A DNA stretch of 64,000 nt from Rotaria sp. Silwood1 (lineage: Eukaryota; Rotifera; Eurotatoria; Philodinida; Philodinidae), in assembly GCA_905250075.1 (NCBI GenBank), contig CAJNOP010000003.1:7102262-7166261 (forward strand), written 5' to 3'. Of this stretch, positions 29,984 through 42,365 are shown one piece after another. Numbering within the stretch: position 1 is the stretch's first letter; each line of letters begins with the position of its first letter. The notes under the pieces are model-generated. The model made no database searches. It was given only the letters and a program-made list of their open reading frames with translations, and was not told where the DNA came from. The position numbers and the translations under genes are program-made.

Positions 29984-30735
29984 ATGCAATCATTATCCTA
30001 TTTAATATACCTTTTTACAGTTCTATTCATTGTATCAACGGTTCATTCGAAAAAACCTGTCGATGAACAACATTGTGAAGGTATAAAAATATTTTATTTT
30101 CATATTATTCGATCTTTATTTTTCATTATATTTTCTTGTTTTTAGTCTGTATAAAAACCATCAATACATTTGCAGATACATTGAGTGAACATGAAAAAAC
30201 AAATGCAGAAAAAATAGAAAAAGCATTTAAAAAATTTTGTAGTAAAGTTAAAGTTGATACAAAAGAACATCGTTTGGTAAATATTTAATTATATTTAAAT
30301 ATAAAATCATTTTATTTTTCTATGTTTATTATTTATTTAGTGTTATTATATTGGTGCATTAGAAACATCAGCAACTTATGCTATTGGTGATTTATCTAAA
30401 CCATTATCATGGGGTATACCAGTTGAAAAAATCTGTCGAGAAAGACTTTCAAAAACAAATCCACAAATATGTGATCTTAAATTTGGTAAATAACATGATT
30501 TCTTTTTCTTTCTTTATTAAATTTAATTTGATTTCATTCTGTTTTTTTAGAAAAACAAATCGATGTTAATTCTGTAGATTTAAATAAATTAAAAGTCAAA
30601 GATTTAAAAAAGATCTTAAGTGATTGGGGTGAAAGTGTTGATTTTATTGAAAAATCAGAATTTATTAAACGTATTAATGAAATTAAAGATAAATATGTAA
30701 AACCAACAGCAGATACAAATAAAAAAGACTTGTGA
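29984..30735 (+). CDS. MANF: MANF/CDNF-family ER neurotrophic factor lacking the C-terminal CXXC
   Basis: Secretory-pathway protein that buffers ER stress and acts as a survival factor. Exons 29984-30080, 30146-30276, 30341-30485 and 30551-30735 give 185 residues in phase. A signal peptide covers about residues 1-22 (hydrophobic [16 protein letters not shown]). The saposin-like N-domain retains six cysteines (HCEVC, FCSK, RLCYYIGA, EKICRE, QICDLKF). The SAP-like C-domain has [10 protein letters not shown] followed by [13 protein letters not shown]. The CKGC disulfide motif that normally follows DWGET is missing, the gap is one residue shorter, and no Cys remains in the C-domain. The protein ends KKDL, a KDEL-type ER-retention signal. 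Family assignment is secure; the missing motif is odd. Confidence 0.94.
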
Positions 30736-31130
30736 TGATCATTCGCAATAATTTATAGTCAATCTGTTCTTTTTTTTTGTTTGTTGTGGGCGATATGAAA
30801 CATGTTTGTCGTTTTCTTTATTTATTTTTCTTGCATCTTTTTAACATGTAAACATGTCGCGTTTCAATTGTTTGTTATTTTGTTTTGTTCATCTTTTGCT
30901 TCCTCAACATAGAAAAATTACCAAAAAAAAAAACCTAAATTCATTGTTGATTGATTATATGGATCTCATATTATATTGCTCAACTTTGACTCGTTTTGTT
31001 TTTCTTTGTTTCTTTTTTTTTATATATTCTTAGTCGAGCTTGAATACATCTCATTTTACGCAGGAAAAAAAAAGAAAATATAAAATAGTTTAATTCGATT
31101 ATTCCAGATTGATTTTCTGTTTCGTATTAG
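30736..31130. other. MANF-MRPL42 intergenic region
   Basis: About 400 bp, T-rich. It ends in a splice acceptor (CGTATTAG, 31123-31130) five bases before the MRPL42 ATG. No gene was seen. Confidence 0.45.
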
Positions 31131-31135
31131 AGAAT

Positions 31136-32414
31136 ATGTATCGAATAATATGTCGAGGATTGTTATCGCGTCAAATTTCAACAATTATTTCGGCTTTTTC
31201 ATCATCAGATGTTAGTGTAAATTTACCAAATCCTTGTATTGCTATGGCACCTGATACAAATCATATTGTTTGTTATCATCCAGAAAAACCACATCCTTAT
31301 GAATACACAAAATCTATCGATCGTAATGATCCTAGTTTTGCTAAGGTTAGCAAGTTTAATGTTAAATAGAGTTTATTTGAAAATGTTCATGTAATAATTG
31401 CCCATTAAAGGATTTTCTAAGGTTATAAATATTTCTAATTGAACTATGTTAAGTTGATTATTGAAATCTAAATATCATCCATTTTATTGATTTTTCTTTT
31501 AAACACATTACAAACGAGAAATTTACGTGAACTGAGATCAATCGTTTCAGCTTATAGTAGTAAGTCAACAAGAACGACTTGGTGAGACTTACAAAAGTTT
31601 AAAAGAATTTGTTTTCGTGGGGGTTCGAAGCTGTGTTATGATTATCTTATGGAACTGTCGATCAAATTTAAGCTATATACCGAAAAGTAAAAATAAAAGA
31701 ATTTCAACCGAAAGTTCCGCTCATGGATAGAATGAATAATTCTTAGAATATCTTGAAAGTTTCAGTCAAGAAGGATATCTTTCGTATAGAGATATTAAAT
31801 TACTAAAACATACTTGCTTGTCACAGGCATGATGCAAAAATTGAGTTTACTTGAAAATTCAATATCTAGGCAAATTTTTAGCATATTCTACCAATCATTC
31901 AATGGAGTAAGCTTTTGCTAATCTTGTCAAGTCATCCTTATACGACCAATATAAGTGCAAATGATAGATATGAGTTCGCGTATTTTTCTGTTAAGCTTTT
32001 TTTCGGATCGAAGCGAGAAAAATCAATTTTAACTGGAAATATTTCAAATCCGAATTCTTTATGTATACTAATCCTATTCGGTCGTGGTTTGACATTAACT
32101 CATTAGATTCATGATTTATGTTTCTTTTTTAATTTATAGAGTGATGGTGTATTTAAATCTCAAGTTCAAAATGATTATGATAACCGGTTTTATAGAAAGC
32201 AATTAACGAAAAAAGATTTTCGTTTAGAAACTGAACAATTATCACAAATGTTCAATGAACATCCAGCTATATTCAAATTAAGGTAAGTGTTTCGTTCAAT
32301 TTTATTCATACGAAGAAAAATAACACTTTCTTATATATTTTTAGACCAAAAAGAGACAAGATTCATCGAGCATCACAATTTCCTGAGCCAGCACCAGATC
32401 GATCTGGCATCTGA
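31136..32414 (+). CDS. MRPL42: Mitochondrial ribosomal protein L42
   Basis: Animal-specific mitoribosome subunit. Exons 31136-31345, 32140-32282 and 32345-32414 give 140 residues in phase. The core motif is NHIVCYHPEKPHPYEYTKSI, matching the IVCYHP...PYEHTKPI signature of MRPL42, and the second exon has TEQLSQMFNEHPAIF (compare EQLSKMF in the family). The N-terminus (MYRIICRGLLSRQIS) is basic and amphipathic, fitting a mitochondrial targeting peptide. The protein ends PEPAPDRSGI. The first intron is 794 bp, the second 62 bp. Confidence 0.88.
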
Positions 32415-34265
32415 TTATGATATTTTTCTAACATTGTTTTTTGTTTTTGTTAGTCAAATATTAAATAGATTTATTAGTCAAAAGACATGAAAACACTTCT
32501 ATAAAACTGTACTACTAAAATCAAGTATAATGTATATGTATACGCAAATCATTGAAGTAAAGTCATAAGATTTCGGCTCTTCTCAAACAAAAGTTATGTC
32601 ATCCTGACAAAGACAAGAAAAACCAGCACGGCTTTTATAAATGAAATAATGGTGATCCCTAGATAATATTCTATTGCAGGCAATACACTCATTAGAAATA
32701 ACAAGAAAATTCAACGATTTCAAGACTTTGTTGCTCATGCTCGCTGAAAAAAGTTCATGTTGATTTTGACTGCGTCTTTGTACAGTAGAAAATTGAATTA
32801 TTTCATCAGTTTTTTTTTAAAGTTCTTTTTATCAAATTTTTTTAAATTGAATTGGATAATGTCCATGTATATAATCACCACTACTCTACAATCCTGCAAT
32901 TGGATCTCATAGCATCATTTTTTTAAATATTCGATCTCATCAAATTGTATTTAAATTCTTCTTTGATGGTTCTATTTCTCTATGTCCACTGACGACGCAT
33001 CTAGCATTGAAATTATTAATTTACCAAAGACTGCTTAGAGATAGGTAGTCGACACATTTCACCATAAAAACAAATGATTGAAACAATTAAAAAATCAGTG
33101 GTATCCTTTATAAAATGAGCATTTTTCATATCTACTAATGTCGTCAGACATAGATATATGTAGGTTTCCTTCTAAGGTACATTCGTTGACTTAGTTGAAA
33201 GTAGTTACCATTTGGCAGTTTCTATTAATACTAAATGTACACAGTAGGTGGTCTGGTAAGTGAGAGAATCTCTAGCTCTTCTGCCTCCAGCATTGCGCTA
33301 GACAGATGAACAGAAAAAAAAAGAAGAAAAACGCTTATGGCAATCATTCAATTAATGCAACTTGTTCATCGACATTGTCATCTGAGAATCGATGGTCAGA
33401 CTGTAAGCACCCTAACGAGCACGAAATCTGCTCGAATAATTCAACGAACAAGAGCATCAATATCACACTTGTCTTAGAAAACAAGCTATTCTTTCGGCTC
33501 ATTCTCTTGCTTTTTTCTTCTTGTCAACAAAAGAAAAAGAAGGAATTGGAAAGCAGTTTCCTTGATAGGTTTTTTTTTTTCTTCTTCTTCTTCTTTAATA
33601 ACACTAAAATGTCTCTACCAATAATAATCCATCTTATCGATTCATCAATTTTTCTATTGGATAACAAAACAAAAGAGAAAAAAATATAAAAAACTGGAGA
33701 CTTACACAGAGAAAGAGAGTAAAAAGGAAAAGAAAAAAAAGAAATGCATCGATTCTCAAGAGCCTTCTGAGCTATGCCGTTCGTGGGTATGAATGAGTGA
33801 GTGGAAACAACATTAGCCTAATGGAAGTAAATTTCATTCGTTAGCTGAAGTTTTTGCGAGTTCTCTTCTTTCCCTAACGAAGTTGTCTCCTTCGTTTCGC
33901 ATTCGAGTTGTCGGACGTGCCGTCTTCTCTTTACCGCCGTCTATATTCTTTACTGCCTGCATCAATTATTTATTACTCTTTTTTTTTTTTTCTATACGAT
34001 ATTATTAGTATAAGTGTTGATTTGTCGTCTAACAGAATTAGTCACCTTAAATTAAGAGTCTTATAAACTAGAATTATATGATAATTATAATATAATATAA
34101 AAAAAATCGATAAAGAGACGACGAAGAAACAAAGAGAAAGCGAACAAATTATATTTCAACCACTCATTCACTTTTCTCTTTACTAAGATAATAATCATTA
34201 TCAATGAATAACATATAATTGAATTTTGATCAACATATCTATATTTATATATATATATACGCAAA
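32415..34265. other. Intergenic region upstream of homeobox gene 1
   Basis: About 1.85 kb with no recognised gene. A 127-codon frame at 33306-33689 is Lys/Phe/Ser-rich with homopolymer tracts and no domain. The stretch 33900-34265 probably holds the homeobox promoter and 5' UTR. Confidence 0.4.
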
Positions 34266-36114
34266 ATGTCAAACTTAACCGATAATAATACTACTAATCG
34301 AATATTATCTTCATCAATTACGACAAGTAACAATACCTATTCACAATCATCATCATTTAATAATCGTACGACAAATACAACTAATGATTGTGATGGATCA
34401 ATATCATCATCGTCATCACAATTAACAACAACCTCTGCACTTGGTTTAACAGCTATGGGTTTAGCAGCAGCAAGTCTTGTTTCAGTAACATCTAATAATA
34501 CAACAAATTCAGATAATACAGAATCTGATTCAAAGCGTAATGTTTCAACACCATTCAAATTACATTCAAATACATCTGATGATCATTATGTTAATTTTTC
34601 TGCTTTAAATCGAACATTATCTCAACCTCTACCACCATCATCATCATCGTCAGCAACATCACCCTTCAATATTATAAATCAATCATCAAATAATAATTTA
34701 CAATTTATTTCTAATCCAACAGGTTAGTATTCTGTTTTGTTTCTTATACATATTTAAAAACTCATGTTTAAAAAACGATATGATATTTTTCAATAGGCCA
34801 TTCTGATAGTGGTGCATTTAAAAAAATCAAACATGAATCCCTTTTATTAAATACCCATCCATATCATCTTCAATCATACAATCCACATTATTCACATGTA
34901 CCCCCACCATCATTAAATCTTCAATCAACACCTAATAATCATACAAATAATGTTTCTCCAACACATTCAACAAATTCAAGTCAATCTTCACATCATTCAT
35001 TATCAAATCCCGGTGGAGGTCAATGTCCAACACCAGCACGACGTCGACATCGAACAACATTTACACAAGAACAATTAGCTGAACTTGAATCAGCATTTGG
35101 AAAAAGTCATTATCCAGATATTTATTGTCGAGAAGAATTAGCACGAATTACAAAATTAAATGAAGCTCGTATTCAGGTTAGTGATAAAGAAATAAACAAA
35201 TAAAAGAGAAATAAATTCGTTTTATAAGAATATGAAAGAAAAGAAACTTTGCACATACACACACACACACACATCTTGTCATAGATGTCTTTATGATTGA
35301 CAAGCATAAGAGGAAATGTCGAGTGAAGCATGGAATATAGACAGACCGAAAGAAAAAAGAAGAAAGATGATGACGAGTGTACTGACTACATACACATAGA
35401 GTTTGATAATTGAATTAAACGTTCAAACTTCGTCGTCGCGTAAGAATAGATTTCTAATGAGTATGTGCAGTCGACCGACAAGAAACTACATCAATACACG
35501 AGAGGAAAAAGAAAAAGACAAGTCTTGTTGTTGTTGTATTCTATCGATTAGCTCGTGCATTGACAATTGAACTTACATATACCAACATTTATTATCAATG
35601 AATAGTTTAATTGAAAAGAAAAAAGAAGAAAGAAAATGAACGTGACTTTACATATTTATTATTATGTTGTTTGATTTTTGTTTTTCATTGATACAAAAAA
35701 GGTTTGGTTTCAAAATCGACGAGCTAAATATCGAAAACAAGAAAAACAATTACAAAAAGCTTTATCACCAGTTCTTTCACCATGTAATGCAATGATGAGA
35801 AATTTTTATCAAGCATCAACTGGAAGACCATATCAATATGGTACACCAGGAACATCAACAACAGGCACAAATAGTGTTGTTACAAATCATATTCGTTATC
35901 CACCAACAGCTGTTGCATATTCACAATTTTCACCGTTAACTACAGCCGGTATTCGACAGGTTTGATAGTTGATCAAGAAGGTTTCATTGAAAATACAAAT
36001 TTGTTTTTTTTTTTCTAGGATAATCCATTATCTTTTCAAGATACTGATTGGTACAATAAAAGTCTCTCATCGTTTCGTGTCGATCATACATCAATGCTTC
36101 ATTATCCAGCTTGA
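34266..36114 (+). CDS. Paired-like (Q50) homeobox transcription factor 1, PROP-like
   Basis: Exons 34266-34722, 34797-35176, 35702-35959 and 36019-36114 give 396 residues in phase. The homeodomain at about residues 257-316 starts [20 protein letters not shown] and has WFQNRRAK with Gln at position 50. It is split by an intron between positions 46 and 47, the classic paired-class site. No paired domain or octapeptide is visible. The N-terminus is Ser/Thr/Asn-rich. After the homeodomain come [18 protein letters not shown] and a final exon with DNPLSF then DTDWYNKS, which resemble the PROP1/CG32532 group of invertebrate Prd-like genes; that subfamily call is tentative. A paralogue follows 0.9-1.3 kb downstream in the same orientation. 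Confidence 0.9.
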
Positions 36115-37010
36115 ACAGTGTGTGTGTGTGTGTATCTTACCTTTTGAACAGTGAAAATATTTCGTTTGTGTATATGTGTATGTGCCATTTTATTCTATGA
36201 ATAAAGAAAGAAAAAGAGATACAAAGAAAAAAAAAAAGAGAAATTTTTCATTTTTTTTTCCTTCTTTCTTTGCATCTGACTTAGTTAATTTCATTGTTAT
36301 AATAACAACTAATTCAATATTAACTCTTATATAGATGAAATAATTGTCAAAAAATATTAGAATTCTTTAATATTTGTTCATATTTTACAATACATATTTT
36401 CTTAATGAAAATAAAAACAATGGTTTGAATCATTCTCCTTTTTTTTTGTTCTATTTCATATTCTCAATTTGCAAACATTAAAATAGTAATCAAACATTTT
36501 TTGTTTCTACTTTCCTCACACTTACTAATGTGTTCAGTTAGAATAATCAAATTGTGGGGCAGTACAAAAATCTAATTTTGATCCACTTCATTCTTCTTAT
36601 AGAAAGAAAAAAGAGAAAAACTATATATATATATATAGATATAGATATATATAGATGAAGAAAGCAGAAACTAGAACCAGATTAAAATTTATGTTACTCA
36701 TGGCATATACAGTCAAGTTTATCCACATATAATCTAGGAAAATATCAGTTTTTGATGACATAATATATATCTACGTAAAGTATATTTGTAGAAAAATGGC
36801 TTTTGTTTTTTTTTATCAAAGAAATCAAAGAACCTTCTTTTTTTGTTTTTTTTTTATTTATAAAAAAAAAATTAATCTTTGAATAAATAATTTGTCTGTT
36901 GTCTGTTTCCGACAAAATAACAATCGATAGTTGATTGCAATCTAAATTCTTCTTATATGTTTTTTTTTTTCTTCTTTTTTTATATATTTGTAGAAGCATG
37001 TGGGATCAAA
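36115..37010. other. Spacer between the two homeobox genes
   Basis: Begins with a (GT)n microsatellite at 36119-36133. The rest is AT-rich with poly-T tracts. It holds the 3' end of homeobox gene 1 and presumably the promoter of gene 2. Confidence 0.4.
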
Positions 37011-38810
37011 ATGATGATGCCTGAAACATTGCGCCGATTGGTTGTTGATCATCTTGTTGAACGGAGCACATCCGCCATGCAACCATTCATCTTTTTTTCT
37101 TCTCCTTCTTTTTCTTCTTGTCATTTTTCATTTCCAATGCAAGTTTTTTCTTCTCTTTTTTCATTGAACGACGAATACTTGAGTTGTCCGACCGATACAA
37201 AAAAGATAGAAAAAGAAGACAATCTTGTTGAAAGATTACCAGAGCACAGTAATCAAATTCTCTGGATATATTTGCACGATACAAAATCAAGACAATGTTA
37301 GAAAATAGCAACTATACAATTACTTCATGTAATTATTAGTATTTTTTTTTTATTATAAATTATCAGCAAAGTTCTTTTTTTTCTCCTTTAGTAAATACTG
37401 GTGCATTTAAACGCACAAAACAACATGATGGTATAACAATAAATCATCCATTTATTCCACCGCCACCACCACCAACAGCATCATCTACAGCAACATCTGT
37501 ACCTCTTACACATCATCAACTTATTCAATCACATGAACAACATCAACAAGCCCAACAACGTAATCATACATCAGCACGTCGTCGACATCGAACTACATTT
37601 ACACAAGAACAACTTATTGAACTTGAATCATCATTTGCTAAAGGTCATTATCCTGATATTTATTTACGTGAAGAATTAGCACGAGCAACGAAATTAAATG
37701 AAGCCCGTATACAGGTAACTATTTATTAATCTATTAAGACTAAAAAAAAAAGTCAAATTCAAATAGCAATTCTTCTTTTTTTTTTAATATTCTATTTATT
37801 ATTTCCCTTGAGGCAGAACTGAAAATTGTGTGCGTGTACATTCCGATTCCATTTACACCGATTTTCCACTCAAATCACATGCCGTCTGTTATAGTAACAC
37901 GGTTCATTTGATGGTACTTTTTTCCGATTGGATGTTGCTTGTTCACACATCGAGTATGCGTTTTATCTTCATCTTTTCTCTTGCTCGCTCTCTCTCAATC
38001 TCGTTCGTTTTTTTTTTACACATTCTTTCACTTTTTTGCTTGTAATTTGAATCGAGACGTGTCGTCTTGAACAACTGTTCATTCAAAAAAAAAAAATAAG
38101 AAGAAGAAAAAAAGAAATCAGCATCATAGCGGCAACGAGTTAAACAAAACTTGGACATATGGATCATTTCTTTAGAATAGACAGAACTAAGGTGTCATGT
38201 CTCTCTTCGTAATATAAAAGCTTCTTGCACATGTCATGCTGAATCATATTTATATATGGTCTAATGACCATTGAGAATATTAATGAACAAAACAAGAAAA
38301 AAAAGAAATTATTTAGGTGTGGTTTCAAAATCGACGAGCAAAAGCTCGTAAACAATCACATAATTCATCATCATCAGGTAGTACATCTATGTTATCATCA
38401 ACTCGATTATCATCAAAAGCATTTTCAACAAATCCAACATCCTCATCATCATTTCATCAAATGTTTAATAGTCGAGGAAATGCATCAACTTCATCTCCAA
38501 CAAGTCTTATGATGGCAACTGATCCAGCTACCAGTGCTGCTGCAGCGGCAGCTGTTTTCTATTCACCATTTCCACCACCACCACCATCATCATGTGATTT
38601 TAATGTTCGTTCAACGATGGTAAGTTTCATGAAATAAATAAATAAAATATAAAATTTTGTTTTATTGTTAAGGATAATCCAATGTCATTTCATGCTCAAT
38701 ATCAACAACAACATCAACATGCAGAAGATGAATATACAAGAAATATGCGTATGCATAATTTATCATCCAGTTTAATTAATCATCATCCGAATGCATATCA
38801 TCATGGATAA
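37011..38810 (+). CDS. Paired-like (Q50) homeobox transcription factor 2, tandem paralogue
   Basis: Secure exons are 37392-37714, 38317-38619 and 38673-38810. A first exon at 37011-37296 ends at a GTTAGA donor in the right phase (total 350 codons), but its content is unfamiliar and the true start may lie elsewhere. The homeodomain ([20 protein letters not shown] to [11 protein letters not shown]) shares the 46/47 intron with gene 1 and has Q50. The exon before the homeodomain starts with GAFKRTK, matching GAFKKIK of gene 1. The last exon starts DNPMSF, matching DNPLSF. So the two genes share exon structure and arose by tandem duplication, with fast divergence outside the homeodomain. This copy has poly-Ala, poly-Pro and His-rich stretches, which often occur in transcriptional regulators. 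Confidence 0.85.
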
Positions 38811-39676
38811 AAAAAAAAAACAACTAAAAGTTCCTTCTAAAGAATATGTAAAACAAAAAAGAGCTGCGTAACAGGTGATAGAAAATGTTTTCTTTTTTTT
38901 TTGTTCTGTATATGTGCGTGTGTACGTTTTGTTTCTTTCACTTTCATTGTCGCATTCTAATGACATTTAATTATACATATGCAATTACAACTATTTTCAA
39001 GTCTCTAAATGATATTTTATCAAACGTTAATTTTAACTTTCATCAATTCACTTTATATATGCATGATTGGGTCATTGACACACTGCTTATAAATCAAAGA
39101 GGTTATGTTGCCCTTGTAAAAAAAAAAGCGAATTATGTTTGTTATATATAAAATCAATGAAAGCCCTTGATGATTTATATTCAATTGAAAATTCATCAAA
39201 TAATGACAAAACAATTGATACCATCTGAGACTTGTAATACTTCATATTTTATAGTAAATATGAATTGTTTTATTAAACTATACAGAGATAATTGATAGAC
39301 ATGATAACTTATTGACCTATAGAATTGTCATAATTCAATTAATAAAGTACTTAGATAGATGTATTTCATTTGACATATGTCTCATAAAAAAGGATGCTTT
39401 GCTTTGATCAAGACAAGAACAAGAAGAATATTCAACGATTAATATATATTTTGCAATCATTATCAAACAGTATATTCAGCATATATTATTCTTAGATATG
39501 TTTCTACTTTGATATAGAATCTTTAATCATGTCCGTATAACATGTTTGAATTTAAATGATTCTAGCCGAAATCATTCTAAGATTTCATGTTAAAGATTAA
39601 AGAAATATAAATATTACATTATTCATAAACAAATCTATTAGACATAAAAACAGGACTCATGTGTTACGATGTTAAT
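38811..39676. other. Convergent intergenic region
   Basis: 3' flanks of homeobox gene 2 (+) and the GH130 gene (-). AT-rich, with no coding signal. Confidence 0.45.
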
Positions 39677-41285
39677 TTATGAAAAATATACTTTAAGTTC
39701 AGCTAAACCCATAGTTGAATCACATCCTTGATACCAAACTAAGAATCTATCTTCAGCTATTTTCTTCCATCCTTCAACAAAAATAACAAGTGGTGTAAGA
39801 CCACGATTGGCCCATTCTCCTGATTCTGTATCACATCTTTCCCAATCTAATTCAGGTGAAAAAATTGGTAATTCACTTCTAGCTAAAACTTGTGTTGGAT
39901 CTTCACCATTTAATATTGCCCAACCTAAATTATATTGAAGATTCCAGTTAGGTTTTGGATTGGGAATTGTTGTTTGTCGTGCTGAATTATAAAGAAACAA
40001 ATAATTTTTATCGCTTAATTTTAATGGTTGTGGTCCAGCTTCAACAAGTGCTGAATCAAAATGATCAAGTCGAGTTTTCAGAAGTAGACTAGATGAAAGA
40101 TCATAATGAATAAGGTCTTTCGTTTGTGCAATAGAAATATTTGAATCATTGAAAAATAAATAACGATGAGTCTCATTGTGAACTAATAAACTGCCACTTT
40201 TACTCCAAAATACATTAGGAAATAAGGGGCCATAATATTTCCAATTTAATTTGGTGAAACAATTGATTTGACATGTAGCTAATGCTAATTGAGCACGCCA
40301 CAGACCATGTGAATCACTGCTTAAAGCTGTATACAATCTAATAAATACAAAACTAGTCTAGAAATAGAATAAATAATATGACTATTTCTGTTAACAATAG
40401 AAAAACTGGTAAGAATCCTCTGAAATCAAATTGAATTTACAATGTTCGATGATGAAAAAAAACGCATTTTGTTTTCTTTTTATAATTAATTATTACATAA
40501 AAATCAAACGAAACCTATGAAGCACTTCTTTAATAAGTATGAATTCATTAACTTTAATTTCATAAATTCCATATCACAACACACATTGAGCAATATAAAA
40601 GTTAACCGTGATACTAACGGAGCTAGAGTCAAACATTATTTTGTATGGTAAACAGAAAGAAAATTTCCCATAAGAAAGTTTCAATTGTTTATACATATAT
40701 TCTCTATTAGCTTCTGGAAACTATATAGATATTTATCTAGCTAATTTTAAGAAAACTATGAAAACATATCATACAACAATTGATATTCTCATTCTGTTAG
40801 TTAGAGTAGCTTTACTTGATACTAATTTTCATGTTTATATAAAACTACAGTGATGATTAGTTATTCACTTACAGATAGTAAGTACTATTAAACAAGACCA
40901 TACGAGGATCTTCAACTCCAATTGATTGATATTCTCGATCAGTATCAATGATTATATCTTGTTCAGTGATATATGTATATTTGAGATAAGTACTGTCTAT
41001 ACTTCGACTTAATGCTATTTTACTTGGGCCAACATCATAGATAGTTTTTGAATTATTACTTAAATTTTGCACACGTACTAGAAGTGCAACTGCATCTGAA
41101 TCATTTATTGTTGGCATAAAAGCACTATTATAATTATATAAAAAATCAGAATTATTATTCCATGATGATATAATCGGTACATTTGAAAGACGTTTCATTT
41201 CAATACGTGGCGGAACATATGATAAACTGTTTGAAGTAAATAAAATCATAAGAAGTAAAATAATATTTAATTTGAACAAAGCCAT
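39677..41285 (-). CDS. Secreted GH130-family beta-mannoside phosphorylase/hydrolase-like protein
   Basis: Exons 41285-40873 and 40337-39677 give 357 residues in phase. The start at MALFKLN (41285) gives a clean signal peptide (hydrophobic NIILLLMILFTSNSLS); an in-frame upstream ATG at 41318 is less likely. The mature protein matches the five-bladed propeller of GH130: YDVGPSKIALSR, GVEDPRMVLFN, LYTALSSD, EAGPQPLKLSDKNYLFLYNS, YNLGWAILNGEDPTQVLARS. In bacteria such enzymes phosphorolyse or hydrolyse beta-mannosides, including N-glycan cores. Which reaction occurs here cannot be inferred. Several N-glycosylation sequons fit secretion. The 535-bp intron shows it is a resident eukaryotic gene, not contamination. 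The family is mainly bacterial, so horizontal acquisition is a reasonable hypothesis. Confidence 0.82.
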
Positions 41286-41318
41286 AGATATATTTTTGCT
41301 CATGAGTAATTTATACAA

Positions 41319-42365
41319 GTATTTAGTTCTATTTTATGCATTCACCAAGCGTAAAGTACTAAATAAATAAATGTTATCTAGAACACAAACTTTTGTTATC
41401 AACATTAATATCTTTTTGCGATACTTGCCTTCAAAAAGTTGGTTTTGGTCAGAAAAAAGAAATAATTTTTTAGATAAGCATATAGATAGATGAAGAATAG
41501 ATATGTGCGAGATCATTTCTGGCAGCCAAAGCAAAAAAACAAATAAAACTTTATCGTGATCTGAACTCAAGCTTATTGTAAAATATTCTATGATTTTAAG
41601 CCAATTATCATGTAAATAATATGAATCAGAACTTAATTCAAGAGATATGAGCCAAAAAAGTGCTTGTCATCGACTATATATATCAAAAAAAACAAAATGA
41701 GTATTGAACAGTTAATTTAGATGTGATATAAATGAATTCTGGAATAATATTCTCTAGAACATAATCAAGAAATTTGGCCTAGCATATCTTTAATCACTAG
41801 ATTTATTGAGTACCTAACGTTGAGAGTATTTGTTGAATCTTCAAAATTACTAAAAGATTCATTTGATACATAATTAATGAAATAAAGAAAATGTTTTACA
41901 ATTAGTCACCAATTTAAAAATTATAGTGAAAGTTTCAGGAAATTTTTCAAAGACTTTTGAGATCTAGATGGTTTCCGCCAGCTAAAAAGCAATGCTATTC
42001 TCTAAGAGAAGATTTAAATTCTATACATATAAATTGAGCATGTGTTTGTAAATTATTTTTTCTTTTTGTTGTGTATGATGGAAAATGAATTGTATAATGA
42101 TTCATATACTTTAGTTGTACGTCAAATTTAGCTGTTTTTGCTTTTTATGACACTTTAACAACGAAAACGGTACATAACAAAACAACAGATCAATATAATA
42201 TATGAGAGTCATTCAGACAAAAACAACATCATGAATAGAAAAAAAAAAAGTTCTTTTTTGTTTTCTAACTAGCGGAATGAAATAAAAATTTTTGTTGATA
42301 GGAATGTTTTTTTTTTCGATGAATTAAAAAATAACAATTGGATTTTATCTTTCTTTTTGATTAAA
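41319..42365. other. Intergenic region between MCFD2 and the GH130 gene
   Basis: About 1 kb, AT-rich. It contains the GH130 promoter and MCFD2 3' flank. No gene was recognised. Confidence 0.4.

Noticed and set aside
31605-31650. Possible tRNA T-arm (GGGTTCGAAGC)
   Set aside because: No matching acceptor stem, D-arm or anticodon arm could be folded around it.
33306-33689. Plus-strand 127-codon frame upstream of homeobox gene 1
   Set aside because: Dominated by poly-Lys and poly-Phe homopolymers; no domain or splice context.
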